From Mycolicibacterium lacusdiani (GTDB lineage: Bacteria > Actinomycetota > Actinomycetes > Mycobacteriales > Mycobacteriaceae): a stretch of 64,000 bases of DNA. Shown here piece by piece: positions 1 through 8,901 of this stretch. Below the pieces are notes generated by a model. The model had not been told where the DNA came from and ran no database searches. It was given only the letters and a program-made list of their open reading frames with translations. A program made the position numbers and the translations under genes. Position 1 is the first letter of the stretch; each line of letters starts with the position of its first letter. The stretch spans positions 248,001 through 312,000 of the forward strand of contig NZ_JAKCFC010000002.1 in assembly GCF_021916785.1 (NCBI RefSeq), given 5' to 3'.

Positions 1-253
1 CGAAGATCAACTCGGCGTCGGTGCCCGGCTCCACGTAGTCCGTCGTCTGGGGGGCGCGCAGGTGCAGATTTCGGAGGGCGATGCCGTACGTCGGCTGGCC
101 GACCCACACGTTGGTGCCGTTGATGGCCGGCTGCTGCATGGCGGTCTGCGAGATCTGCCCGGCGCTACATCCGGAGAGCAGAACCGTTGCGGCGACGCCG
201 AGGGCGGCGACGCCCGACGTGACGGCGGACGAGCGCGATCGGGAGCGGTTCAC
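1..253 (-). CDS. lpqE: LpqE-like lipoprotein, 3' part beyond window
   Basis: Exported lipoprotein of unknown biochemical role; only the first 84 codons are in the window. Read leftwards from a GTG at 253, the protein begins [14 protein letters not shown], followed by a hydrophobic stretch and the lipobox LLSGC, so it should be lipidated on Cys and anchored outside the membrane. The mature part starts [19 protein letters not shown]. It is divergent from carD, exactly as lpqE (Rv3584) is next to carD (Rv3583c) in M. tuberculosis, which supports the name. A TTG four bases upstream in another frame was not used because it does not give the signal peptide. Confidence 0.85.
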   Translation of the reverse strand, partial: MNRSRSRSSAVTSGVAALGVAATVLLSGCSAGQISQTAMQQPAINGTNVWVGQPTYGIALRNLHLRAPQTTDYVEPGTDAELIF

Positions 254-1101
<848 letters not shown>

Positions 1102-1108
1102 CCCGATC

Positions 1109-1591
1109 ATGACCGGGGTGCCACGGATCGGTCTCGGCACCGACGTACATCCCATCGAGGCCGGCAGGCCGTGCTGGCTCCTGTGTCTCGAATTCGTCGA
1201 CGCCGATGGCTGCGCCGGGCATTCCGACGGAGACGTCGCTGCGCACGCCCTGTGCGATGCGCTGCTCAGCGCGGCCGGGCTCGGTGATCTGGGTTCGGTG
1301 TTCGGCACCGACCGCGATGAGTGGCGCGGTGTCACGGGTGCCGAGATGCTGCGTCACGTTCACGGTCTGCTGCTGGCCGAGGGCTTCCGCGTGGGCAATG
1401 CGGCGGTGCAGGTGATCGGGAACCGGCCCAAGGTGGGGCCACGGCGGGCGGAGGCGCAGACGGTGTTGTCCGAACTGCTGGACGCTCCGGTGTCGGTGTC
1501 CGCCACCACCACCGACGGTCTCGGTCTCACGGGCCGGGGCGAGGGGTTGGCCGCGGTCGCGACGGCCCTGTTGGTGCGCAATGTCAATTAG
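1109..1591 (+). CDS. ispF: 2-C-methyl-D-erythritol 2,4-cyclodiphosphate synthase
   Basis: IspF converts CDP-ME 2-phosphate to ME-cyclodiphosphate with release of CMP in the MEP isoprenoid pathway; the enzyme is a cytosolic trimer. The 160-residue protein carries the metal ligands Asp12 and His14 (GTDVHP) and His46 (AAHALCD), plus the conserved [15 protein letters not shown] near the C-terminus. Length and ends look complete. It directly follows carD, whereas in M. tuberculosis ispD lies between them; no ispD remnant is visible in the 7-base gap. The sequence before ATG 1109 has no obvious Shine-Dalgarno element, so translation may be coupled to carD. Confidence 0.96.
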   Translation: MTGVPRIGLGTDVHPIEAGRPCWLLCLEFVDADGCAGHSDGDVAAHALCDALLSAAGLGDLGSVFGTDRDEWRGVTGAEMLRHVHGLLLAEGFRVGNAAVQVIGNRPKVGPRRAEAQTVLSELLDAPVSVSATTTDGLGLTGRGEGLAAVATALLVRNVN

Positions 1592-1620
1592 AGCCGATCA
1601 GGCCGGTAAGCTGCGACGTC

Positions 1621-3027
1621 GTGACTGACGGCGGATTGCGACTCCACGACACCATGACCGGTGCCGTGCGCGACTTCGTCCCGCTGCGCGAGGGCCATGC
1701 CTCGATCTACCTGTGCGGGGCGACGGTGCAGGGACTTCCGCACATCGGCCACGTGCGCAGCGGCGTCGCCTTCGACGTACTGCGGCGCTGGCTGACGGCG
1801 AAGGGCTACGACGTCGCCTTCATCCGCAACGTCACCGACATCGACGACAAGATCCTCAACAAGGCCGCCGATGCGGGGCGCCCGTGGTGGGAGTGGGCGG
1901 CGACCTTCGAGCGTGCCTTCACCGCCGCGTATGACGCGCTTGGCGTGCTGCCGCCGTCGGTCGAGCCGCGCGCCACCGGCCACATCACCCAGATGGTCGA
2001 GTTGATCGAGCGTCTGATCGAGCGCGGCCACGCCTACGCGAGTGGCGGCGACGTGTACTTCGACGTGCTGAGCCTGCCGGAGTACGGCGCACTGTCCGGG
2101 CACCGCATCGACGACGTGCATCAGGGCGAGGGCGTCGCCACCTGCAAGCGCGACCCCCGCGACTTCACCCTCTGGAAGGGCGCCAAGCCCGGCGAGCCGT
2201 CCTGGCCGACGCCGTGGGGCCGGGGCAGGCCCGGGTGGCACACCGAGTGCGTCGCTATGTGCGAGGCGTACCTGGGTTCGGCCTTCGACATCCACGCCGG
2301 TGGCATGGACCTGGTGTTCCCGCACCACGAGAACGAGATCGCGCAAGCCAAGGCGGCCGGTGACGGCTTCGCCCAGTTCTGGTTGCACAACGGTTGGGTG
2401 ACGCTCGGCGGCGAGAAGATGAGCAAGTCGCTGGGCAACGTCCTGTCGATCCCCGCGGTGCTGCAACGGGTGCGCCCGGCGGAACTGCGCTACTACCTCG
2501 GCAGCGCCCACTACCGCTCGATGCTCGAGTTCTCCGAGAACGCACTGCAGGACGCCGTCAAGGCCTACGCGGGCATCGAGGACCTGCTGCACCGGGTGCG
2601 CACCCGCGTCGGCGCCGTCGTCCCCGGCGAGCCGACGCCGCGATACGCGGCTGCGCTGGACGACGACCTCGCGGTGCCCGCCGCGCTCGCCGAGGTCCAC
2701 GCGGCGCGTGCCGAGGGCAATCGGGCGCTCGACGCGGGCGACCATGACGCGGCGATGACACAGGCACGCTCGATCCGGGCGATGATGGGCATCCTGGGCT
2801 GTGACCCCCTCGACGAGCGTTGGGTGTCGCGCGACGAGACGTCGGCTGCGCTGGCAGCCGTCGACGAACTGGTCCAGTGGGCGCTCGTGCAGCGCCAGGA
2901 CGCCCGCGCCAACCGGAACTGGGCGCAGGCCGACGAGATCCGCGACCGACTGAAGGCGGCGGGCGTCGACGTCACCGACACCGCCGACGGTCCGCAGTGG
3001 TCGCTCCTGGACGGCTCCGACAAGTGA
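1621..3027 (+). CDS. cysS: Cysteinyl-tRNA synthetase
   Basis: Class I aminoacyl-tRNA synthetase charging tRNA-Cys. From GTG 1621 the protein is 468 residues, the length of mycobacterial CysS. HIGH is at residues 41-44, KMSKS at 266-270, and the zinc ligands include Cys32 (YLCGATVQ) and Cys in [10 protein letters not shown] with a following HAGGMDL. The C-terminal helical anticodon-binding part is complete. The true start is GTG 1621 ([10 protein letters not shown]); a longer reading frame from 1321 is the shadow of ispF. It lies 29 bases after ispF in a carD-ispF-cysS-rlmB run. Confidence 0.96.
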   Translation: MTDGGLRLHDTMTGAVRDFVPLREGHASIYLCGATVQGLPHIGHVRSGVAFDVLRRWLTAKGYDVAFIRNVTDIDDKILNKAADAGRPWWEWAATFERAFTAAYDALGVLPPSVEPRATGHITQMVELIERLIERGHAYASGGDVYFDVLSLPEYGALSGHRIDDVHQGEGVATCKRDPRDFTLWKGAKPGEPSWPTPWGRGRPGWHTECVAMCEAYLGSAFDIHAGGMDLVFPHHENEIAQAKAAGDGFAQFWLHNGWVTLGGEKMSKSLGNVLSIPAVLQRVRPAELRYYLGSAHYRSMLEFSENALQDAVKAYAGIEDLLHRVRTRVGAVVPGEPTPRYAAALDDDLAVPAALAEVHAARAEGNRALDAGDHDAAMTQARSIRAMMGILGCDPLDERWVSRDETSAALAAVDELVQWALVQRQDARANRNWAQADEIRDRLKAAGVDVTDTADGPQWSLLDGSDK

Positions 3028-3047
3028 CGCGACGGGAAACGATCTAG
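3024..3047 (+). other. Bridging mini-ORF between cysS and rlmB (VTRRETI)
   Basis: A GTG overlaps the cysS stop codon (GTGA, 3024-3027) and opens a 7-codon frame, VTRRETI, whose TAG (3045-3047) directly abuts the rlmB ATG at 3048. It has the same architecture as the mini-ORFs in the steroid gene cluster and could couple translation of the two genes, but GTGA overlaps are common in this GC range, so chance is possible. Confidence 0.3.
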
Positions 3048-3992
3048 ATGGCAGGCAATTCACAGCGCCGCGGCGCGGTGCGCAAGACGGGGACCAAGAA
3101 GGGGCCGACGGTCGGCTCCGGCGGTGTCCGGCGGCGCGGCCTCGAAGCCAAGGGCGCCACACCACCCGCATCCGCGCGTCCGCACCATCCCGCGGGCAAG
3201 CGGGCAGCGACGGCGGCCCGCAAGGATCAGGGCAGGCACAAGAAGACCGACGACACCGAGGTGGTGCTCGGCCGCAACCCCGTGGTGGAGTGCTTGCGGG
3301 CGGGAGTGCCTGCGACGGCGCTCTACGTCGTGCTGGGCACCGAGTCCGACGAGCGGCTCACCGAGTCGGTGCAGCGGGCGGCCGACGCCGGTATCGCGAT
3401 CCTCGAGGTGCAGCGCCACGACCTCGACCGGATGAGTTCCAACGGCATGCACCAGGGGATCGCCCTGCAGGTGCCGCCGTACGACTACGCCCATCCCGAC
3501 GACATGCTGGCGGCGGCCACCTCGGACGTGACGCCCGCACTGCTCGTCGCGCTGGACAACATCTCCGACCCGCGCAACCTCGGCGCCATCGTGCGTTCGG
3601 TGTCGGCGTTCGGCGGGCATGGCGTCGTGATCCCGCAGCGCCGATCGGCGTCGGTGACGGCCGTGGCGTGGCGCACCAGCGCAGGTGCGGCCGCCCGGTT
3701 GCGTGTCGCGCGAGCCACGAATCTGACTCGCACGCTGAAGAGTTGGGCCGATGCCGGCCTGCTGGTCGTCGGCCTGGACGCCGGTGGCGACACCGAACTC
3801 GACGAGATCGACGCGACCGGCCCGATGGTCGTGGTCGTCGGTTCGGAGGGCAAGGGTCTGTCGCGCCTGGTGCGGGAGAACTGCGACGCGATCGTGTCGA
3901 TCCCGATGGCCGGGCCCACCGAGTCGCTGAACGCCTCGGTTGCCGCGGGCGTGGTGCTGGCCGAGGTCGCGCGGCAGCGCCGGGCCAACTGA
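3048..3992 (+). CDS. rlmB: SpoU/TrmH-family 23S rRNA (guanosine-2'-O)-methyltransferase RlmB
   Basis: SAM-dependent 2'-O-ribose methyltransferase of the SPOUT superfamily, acting on 23S rRNA. The first 75 or so residues are basic and low in complexity ([17 protein letters not shown]), typical of the actinobacterial form. They are followed by the substrate-binding domain ([15 protein letters not shown]) and the knotted catalytic domain with [34 protein letters not shown] and [16 protein letters not shown] (SpoU motifs 1-3). At 314 residues it matches the Rv3579c family. Last gene of the carD-ispF-cysS-rlmB run, convergent with aztA. Confidence 0.93.
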   Translation: MAGNSQRRGAVRKTGTKKGPTVGSGGVRRRGLEAKGATPPASARPHHPAGKRAATAARKDQGRHKKTDDTEVVLGRNPVVECLRAGVPATALYVVLGTESDERLTESVQRAADAGIAILEVQRHDLDRMSSNGMHQGIALQVPPYDYAHPDDMLAAATSDVTPALLVALDNISDPRNLGAIVRSVSAFGGHGVVIPQRRSASVTAVAWRTSAGAAARLRVARATNLTRTLKSWADAGLLVVGLDAGGDTELDEIDATGPMVVVVGSEGKGLSRLVRENCDAIVSIPMAGPTESLNASVAAGVVLAEVARQRRAN

Positions 3993-4006
3993 CGCACTGC
4001 CCTCAC

Positions 4007-4039
4007 CTCACCCCTTTCCGCGGCTCACCCCTTTCCGCG
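4007..4039. repeat. 16-bp tandem direct repeat at the rlmB/aztA junction
   Basis: CTCACCCCTTTCCGCG occurs at 4007-4022 and again at 4024-4039, separated by one base. The second copy contains the aztA stop codon (4025-4027 on the minus strand), so the repeat sits at the meeting point of two convergent genes. Confidence 0.8.
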
Positions 4040-4741
4040 AGCGTGCGTGTCTGCGGGCGACACGCCGCGCTGAAACCCGAGTTCACGCACGCTCACCGTC
4101 GCGTCGAGGTCGATGCGATGCTCCGCGGCTCGGATCAATTCGCGGTCATGGGTGGCGGCAATCACGGTGGTGCCCTCGGCGGCCATGCGTAGCAGGTGCG
4201 CGACAACGCGGGCTGCCGACTCCGCATCGAGCCCCGTCGTGGGCTCGTCGAGGAGCAGCAGCCCGGCCTCTTGGACGAATGCTTGTGCGAGCAGGACGCG
4301 TTGGCGCTGACCGCCGGAGAGTTCGCCCATGGTGCGCCTACGTAGGTCGTCGAGTCCGAGTTCGGCCATCCAATGGTCGACGACGCCGTGGTCGGTGCTG
4401 CTGGGACGCCGCAGCAGGCCGAGGCGACGCCAACGGCCCATCATCACCGCCTCGGCGGCCGTCATCGGGAACGTGTCGGTGACTGCACTGCGCTGAACTG
4501 CCAGGGCGACGTCGCCCCGAGGGGCCCGGACATCGCCCCCGTGCGGGCGCAGTACACCGGCGAGAAGTCCCAGCAGCGTGGACTTTCCCGATCCGTTCGA
4601 GCCGACGACCGCGGTCGCGGCGCCTGGCGTCACCGACAGATTGAGCCCACGAAAGACGTCCGCCCCGGGATAGCCGAAGCGGACGTTGGTCAGCTCGATC
4701 GACGTCGAGCCGACTGTCGGCTTATTGAAAATGGGTTTCAT
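4025..4741 (-). CDS. aztA: Zinc ABC transporter ATP-binding protein AztA-like
   Basis: ATPase subunit that should energise the AztB permease encoded divergently. From ATG 4741 it has 238 residues with Walker A VVGSNGSGKST, the ABC signature LSGGQRQRV, Walker B GLLLLDEPTTG and the switch His in AATHDREL. The start is set at MKPIFNK because an upstream extension would run through the divergent promoter; the Zur-like box covers these first codons. The last ~20 residues (after VSVREL) are encoded within a palindromic repeat and are probably not conserved. Convergent with rlmB. Expected to be derepressed under zinc limitation. Confidence 0.85.
   Translation of the reverse strand: MKPIFNKPTVGSTSIELTNVRFGYPGADVFRGLNLSVTPGAATAVVGSNGSGKSTLLGLLAGVLRPHGGDVRAPRGDVALAVQRSAVTDTFPMTAAEAVMMGRWRRLGLLRRPSSTDHGVVDHWMAELGLDDLRRRTMGELSGGQRQRVLLAQAFVQEAGLLLLDEPTTGLDAESAARVVAHLLRMAAEGTTVIAATHDRELIRAAEHRIDLDATVSVRELGFQRGVSPADTHARGKG
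4039..4094. repeat. 11-bp inverted repeat overlapping the aztA 3' end
   Basis: GAGCGTGCGTG (4039-4049) is the exact reverse complement of CACGCACGCTC (4084-4094), with 34 bases between the arms. It may form a terminator-like hairpin for the convergent rlmB and aztA transcripts or belong to a dispersed intergenic palindrome family. It encodes the last residues of the predicted AztA. Confidence 0.6.
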
Positions 4742-4743
4742 TA
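4723..4743. promoter_or_regulatory. Zur-like box in the aztA/aztB divergent promoter
   Basis: A 21-bp AT-rich interrupted palindrome reads TATTGAAA, five bases, then TTTCATTA; seven of ten base pairs are symmetric. It fits the TGAAA/TTTCA arm pattern of actinobacterial Zur operators and stands out from the GC-rich surroundings. It overlaps the aztA start codon (4739-4741) and ends 9 bases before the aztB GTG, so one zinc-bound Zur dimer pair could shut off both directions. Confidence 0.75.
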
Positions 4744-4752
4744 CTGCTAAGA

Positions 4753-6753
4753 GTGTACATCGTGACACTCTGGCTCCTGACACCCTTCGAAACCGACATC
4801 GTGACGCGTGCCCTGGCGGCGGGTGTGCTGGCCGCGTGCCTGTGCGCGCTCGTCGGATGTTGGGTCGTATTGCGGGGCAGCGTGTTTCTCGGTGAGGCCA
4901 TGTCGCACGGCATGCTTCCGGGGGTAGCGATTGCGGCGCTGTTGGGTGGCAGCCTGATGGCCGGCGGAATGATTGCGGCGCTCGCGATGGCGCTCGGCAT
5001 CGCCGCGATCGGGCGATCGTCGAAACTCGCCTCGGACACCAGTATTGGGCTCCTGCTGGTCGGCATGCTTGCGCTCGGGGTGATCATCGTGTCCCGGTCG
5101 CAGAGCTTCGCGGTGGACCTGACCGGGTTCCTCTTCGGCGACGTGCTTGGGGTTCGCAGTGTCGACCTCGCCATCCTCGCCGCCGCGCTCGTGTTCACCC
5201 TCGCGGCAACGGTCGTTGGGCACCGTGCCTTCGTCGCGGTGACGTTCGACCCGCGCAAGGCCGCCACCCTCGGCCTGCGGCCCCAGTTCGCTGCGGTCGC
5301 GCTCACGGTCCTGATGGCGGTCGCCATGGTCGCCACCTTCCACGTGGTGGGAACGTTGTTGGTCCTCGGCCTCTTGATCGCCCCACCGGCCACGGCACTG
5401 ACGTGGGCGCGGTCGATTCCCCGTGTGATGGCGCTCGCGGCGCTGTTCGGTTCCGTCGCTACGTATTTGGGCCTACTGATCTCCTGGCACGCCGGAACCG
5501 CCGGTGGAGCGACCATTGCGGGTGTCGCCGTGCTGATCTTCTTCATCTCCAGCGCCGCCCACCTGTTGCGCAGCCGGTGGAAGCAGATCTCCGCCACGGC
5601 CGCGGTCGCGTGCCTGGCGGTGGGCTGTTCGAACGGCGCCGAACCCGCTGCGCCGCCGCCGGCGACCTCGATCGGTGCGGGCGACCAGGTGGTCGTCGAG
5701 GGCGCCCGCGAACTCGACGGGGCGCTCACCAAACTCGTTCTGGTCGATCCGCGTACGGGTGACACGGCCGTGTACGACGCGGTGGACGAGACCGAGACGC
5801 GAATCGAGTCAGCAGGACCCGTGACGTCGATCGCGAGCGACGGCCGCTTCGCCTACCTCGGTACCGATGATCGGACCTCGATCGTCGACGCCGGCGCGTG
5901 GACCTTCGATCACGGCGACCACTACCACTACTTCGCCACCGAGCCCGCCGTCGTCGGCACGCTGGACCTGCCCGTGGCATCGGTCAGCGCAAGCAATTCG
6001 ATTACTGCGGTAGTGGGCAAGAAAGACGTCCAGCTGCTCGACCGCGAACGGCTCGGCGTCAAGGAGGTCGAGCCACCACCCGGACTCGAGGTGGGCGATG
6101 ACGTCGCCGCGGTGGTGCCGTACGGCAAACGGCTCGTGACGGTGACCGACGCGGGCCTCTTTCGAGTGGTCGACGACGCCGGGTCGACCGAACTCGTAGG
6201 CACGTGCCCCACTCCATCGTGGTCCATGCCGACCCGGCGGGCGGTCGTATTCGGTTGTGCCAACGGGGCCATTCGGGTCACCGGTGGCGACGGCGACCTG
6301 ACTGTGACCGCCATGCCCTTTCCTGCCGATGCGCCCTCGCAGCGGCCACCGCGGATGGATCACCGCGACCGCGCCGACGTCTTCGCCGGTGTGTCCGAGG
6401 GGACCGTCTGGGTGCTCGACAGCCGGCAGCGCAAGTGGACGGTGATCCCGGTCGAAGATGCTCTGAGCGCCAATACGTCCGGTGACGGCACGATCCTCGT
6501 CCTGCACCGCGACGGCACGCTCAGCGGCATCGACGTGAACACGCGGACCCAGATTGCGCGCGTACCGCTGTTCCCAGGCGGCGTTCCGGCCGACGGCCCG
6601 CATCCCGTCATCGAAATCGACTCCGACAGGGCGTACGTCAACGACGCGGCGGCCCGCCAGGTCTACGAGATCGATTACGCAGACGGGCTGCGTCTCGCGC
6701 GGACGCTGCGCACCGAGGTGTCCCCGGGCCTCATGGTCGAGGCCGGCCGATGA
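4753..6753 (+). CDS. aztB: AztB-type zinc permease fused to an AztD-like beta-propeller lipoprotein domain
   Basis: Residues 1 to about 275 form an ABC-3 family zinc/manganese permease with seven or eight hydrophobic segments (GCWVVLRGSVFLGEAMSHGMLPG is the characteristic loop). The frame continues without a stop into a short hydrophobic segment ending in the lipobox-like LAVGC (Cys292). Then comes a ~370-residue repetitive beta-propeller-like domain related to AztD, carrying a histidine triad HGDHYH (His387, His390, His392), the zinc-binding motif form known from pneumococcal Pht proteins. The 666-residue total is about twice a normal permease. It overlaps aztC by ATGA. GTG 4753 is taken as start; GTG 4762 is an alternative. 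An internal TTG at 5566 could start the propeller as a separate lipoprotein. Confidence 0.8.
   Translation: MYIVTLWLLTPFETDIVTRALAAGVLAACLCALVGCWVVLRGSVFLGEAMSHGMLPGVAIAALLGGSLMAGGMIAALAMALGIAAIGRSSKLASDTSIGLLLVGMLALGVIIVSRSQSFAVDLTGFLFGDVLGVRSVDLAILAAALVFTLAATVVGHRAFVAVTFDPRKAATLGLRPQFAAVALTVLMAVAMVATFHVVGTLLVLGLLIAPPATALTWARSIPRVMALAALFGSVATYLGLLISWHAGTAGGATIAGVAVLIFFISSAAHLLRSRWKQISATAAVACLAVGCSNGAEPAAPPPATSIGAGDQVVVEGARELDGALTKLVLVDPRTGDTAVYDAVDETETRIESAGPVTSIASDGRFAYLGTDDRTSIVDAGAWTFDHGDHYHYFATEPAVVGTLDLPVASVSASNSITAVVGKKDVQLLDRERLGVKEVEPPPGLEVGDDVAAVVPYGKRLVTVTDAGLFRVVDDAGSTELVGTCPTPSWSMPTRRAVVFGCANGAIRVTGGDGDLTVTAMPFPADAPSQRPPRMDHRDRADVFAGVSEGTVWVLDSRQRKWTVIPVEDALSANTSGDGTILVLHRDGTLSGIDVNTRTQIARVPLFPGGVPADGPHPVIEIDSDRAYVNDAAARQVYEIDYADGLRLARTLRTEVSPGLMVEAGR
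5566..5628 (+). other. Embedded lipoprotein signal-like segment inside the aztB fusion
   Basis: Starting at the in-frame TTG 5566 the codons read (M)RSRWKQISATAAVACLAVGC: a basic n-region, a hydrophobic core and a lipobox ending at Cys292 of the long frame. This is what a free-standing lipoprotein would start with. Either a former separate gene has fused to aztB by loss of its upstream stop codon, or ribosomes also start here and make a separate chaperone. Confidence 0.5.
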
Positions 6754-7661
6754 GGCAATGGACCCTCGTCTGGGTGACCGCGCTCATCGCTGCACTCGTC
6801 ACCGCCTGCAGCGGTGCCGCCGGGCAGCAGAGCGGCGAGATCGTCGTGACGACGAACATCCTCGGAGACGCCGTCCGCAACGTCGTGGGTGATGCGGCCG
6901 AAGTGCGAGTACTCATGCAGCCCAACGCAGATCCGCATTCATTCGGCGTGTCGGCGCAGGACGCCGTCGCCATGTCCAGTGCCGGCCTGATCGTCTACAA
7001 CGGCTTGGGGCTCGAGGAGAACGTGATCCGCAACGTCGACGGCGTCGCCGAGGAGGGCGTGCCCACGTTGGCAGTCGGTGACCACGTCGACCCCATCCGG
7101 TACGCCGAGGGCGAGAGTTCCGGCGCGCCCGATCCGCACTTCTGGCATGACCCCGAGCGGATGATCGCTGCCGTCGACGTGATCGAGAAGGCCGTCGTGC
7201 GGGACGTCGAGGGCATCGACGCTGCGGCGGTGTCGCGCAACGCCGAGGGCTACCGGGCGAAGTTGCGGGACCTCGACGCCATGATGGCCAAGGAGTTCAG
7301 CAGCATTCCCGCCGAGCGCCGCAAGCTGGTGACGAATCACCACGTGCTCGGGTACTTCGCGCAGCGGTTCGGCTTCACCGTCACCGGCGCCGTGGTCCCG
7401 AGCGGCACGACACTGGCGGCGCCGAGTGCCTCGGACCTCGATTCACTCGTGGGCGCCATCGAAACAGCCCGGGTGCCCGCTATATTCGTCGATTCGTCGC
7501 AACCCGAACGCCTGGCCCGAGTGCTCGCCGAGGACGCCGACGTGGACGTTCGGATCGTTCGGTTGTACAGCGAGTCGCTGAGCCCGCCCGGTACCCCAGG
7601 GGCCACGTACCTCGACATGATGCGCGCCAATGCCGACGCCATCGTCACCGGCCTGCGATAA
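6750..7661 (+). CDS. aztC: Zinc ABC transporter solute-binding lipoprotein AztC-like
   Basis: Cluster A-I periplasmic-type binding protein delivering zinc to AztB. The 303-residue protein starts MRQWTLVWVTALIAALVTAC, a lipoprotein signal peptide with lipobox LVTAC. Candidate zinc ligands are His in NADPHSFG, His in PDPHFWHDPERM, His in TNHHVLGYF and Asp/Glu in IFVDSSQPERL. It lacks the long His-rich loop seen in the ZnuA of the second system, as is usual for AztC, which receives zinc from AztD. The ATG overlaps the aztB stop (ATGA), and aztD follows 37 bases later. Confidence 0.88.
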   Translation: MRQWTLVWVTALIAALVTACSGAAGQQSGEIVVTTNILGDAVRNVVGDAAEVRVLMQPNADPHSFGVSAQDAVAMSSAGLIVYNGLGLEENVIRNVDGVAEEGVPTLAVGDHVDPIRYAEGESSGAPDPHFWHDPERMIAAVDVIEKAVVRDVEGIDAAAVSRNAEGYRAKLRDLDAMMAKEFSSIPAERRKLVTNHHVLGYFAQRFGFTVTGAVVPSGTTLAAPSASDLDSLVGAIETARVPAIFVDSSQPERLARVLAEDADVDVRIVRLYSESLSPPGTPGATYLDMMRANADAIVTGLR

Positions 7662-7698
7662 CCGCAGGCCTTCACCCACCAACGAGAGAGAGCACTAC

Positions 7699-8892
7699 AT
7701 GACGAGATCGCGGTGGCTGTATCGCGCTGGAGCACTGTCCTGCGCGATCATGGCCTTGACGGCCTGCTCGAGCAGCAGCGAGAACGCCGAGAGCACGACG
7801 ACGTCGGCGGAGACCCAGGCGCCGAGCGCGCCGATCCCCGAGCCGCTGGTGGCCACCTACGACGGTGGCCTCTACGTGCTCGACGGCGAGACTCTCGAGG
7901 TGCGCCAGGACATCCCGCTCGATGGCTTCCTGCGCATCAACCCGGCCGGCGACGAGTCCCACGTCCTGGTGACCACCACCGAGGGATTCCGCATCCTCGA
8001 CGCGGCCGGTGGCGAGTTGACCGACGACACGTTCCCCGCAGCCGAAGCGGGACACGTCGTGGTGCACGGTGAGAACACGGTGCTGTTCGCCGATGGATCG
8101 GGTGAGATCACCGCGTTCGATCCGCACGCCTTGGCCGATGGCATGCCGGAGGCGCAGAAGTTCACGACGCCGCAGGCCCACCACGGTGTGGCCGTGATCC
8201 TTGCCGACGGAACGCTGGTGCACAGCATCGGCGATCCCGAGAACCGGACCGGGGCCGTCGCGATGCAGGGCGACCGCGAGATCGCGCGTAGCGAGGAATG
8301 CCCTGGCATCCATGGCGAGTCGGTCGCTGCCGACGAGGTCGTGATCCTCGGCTGCGAGAACGGCGTGCTGGAGTACGCCAACGGCAAGTTCACGAAGATC
8401 CCCAGCCCGACGCCATACGGGCGGATCGGCAACACCAGGGGACACGAGGACTCGCCCGTCGTGCTCGGTGACATGAAGGTCGACGCCGACGCGGAAATGG
8501 AGCGTCCGCAACAGTTCTCCCTGATCGACACCACCACGAACCAGCTCAAGCTAGTTCGGATGCCACCGTCGGTGAGCTACTGGTTCCGATCGCTCGGCCG
8601 CGGTCCCCAGGGCGAGGCGCTGATGCTCGGCACGGACGGCCAGCTGCACGTCTTCGACCCGGTCAGTGGCGACCTGGTCAAGTCCATCCCGGTGACGCAG
8701 CCGTGGACCGAGCCCGACGACTGGCAGCAACCGGGACCTGCCGTCTTCACGCGCGAGCAATCCGTGTACGTCAGCGATCCCGCGGCCAAGCAGGTCCACG
8801 TGGTCGACCTGCAGTCCGGGCAGATCACCAAGTCCGCGACGCTCGAGCAGACGCCCAACGAACTGAGCGGTGCCGTCGGCCACGAGCACTGA
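7699..8892 (+). CDS. aztD: Zinc metallochaperone AztD, lipoprotein
   Basis: Seven-bladed beta-propeller chaperone that passes zinc to AztC. From ATG 7699 (after a GAGAGAG ribosome binding site) it has 397 residues with signal MTRSRWLYRAGALSCAIMAL and lipobox LTAC. Conserved AztD histidines are visible in AGHVVVHGE, TPQAHHGVAV, CPGIHGES and NTRGHEDSP, and paired cysteines in SEECPGIH and VILGCENG. The upstream frame to 7630 overlaps aztC and is not part of the gene. It is the second AztD-like domain in this operon, the first being fused to the permease. Confidence 0.87.
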   Translation: MTRSRWLYRAGALSCAIMALTACSSSSENAESTTTSAETQAPSAPIPEPLVATYDGGLYVLDGETLEVRQDIPLDGFLRINPAGDESHVLVTTTEGFRILDAAGGELTDDTFPAAEAGHVVVHGENTVLFADGSGEITAFDPHALADGMPEAQKFTTPQAHHGVAVILADGTLVHSIGDPENRTGAVAMQGDREIARSEECPGIHGESVAADEVVILGCENGVLEYANGKFTKIPSPTPYGRIGNTRGHEDSPVVLGDMKVDADAEMERPQQFSLIDTTTNQLKLVRMPPSVSYWFRSLGRGPQGEALMLGTDGQLHVFDPVSGDLVKSIPVTQPWTEPDDWQQPGPAVFTREQSVYVSDPAAKQVHVVDLQSGQITKSATLEQTPNELSGAVGHEH

Positions 8893-8901
8893 CCAGCCCG
8901 C

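Noticed and set aside
1588..3171. 527-codon antisense frame over cysS
   Set aside because: Typical high-GC shadow; cysS on the plus strand has all catalytic motifs.
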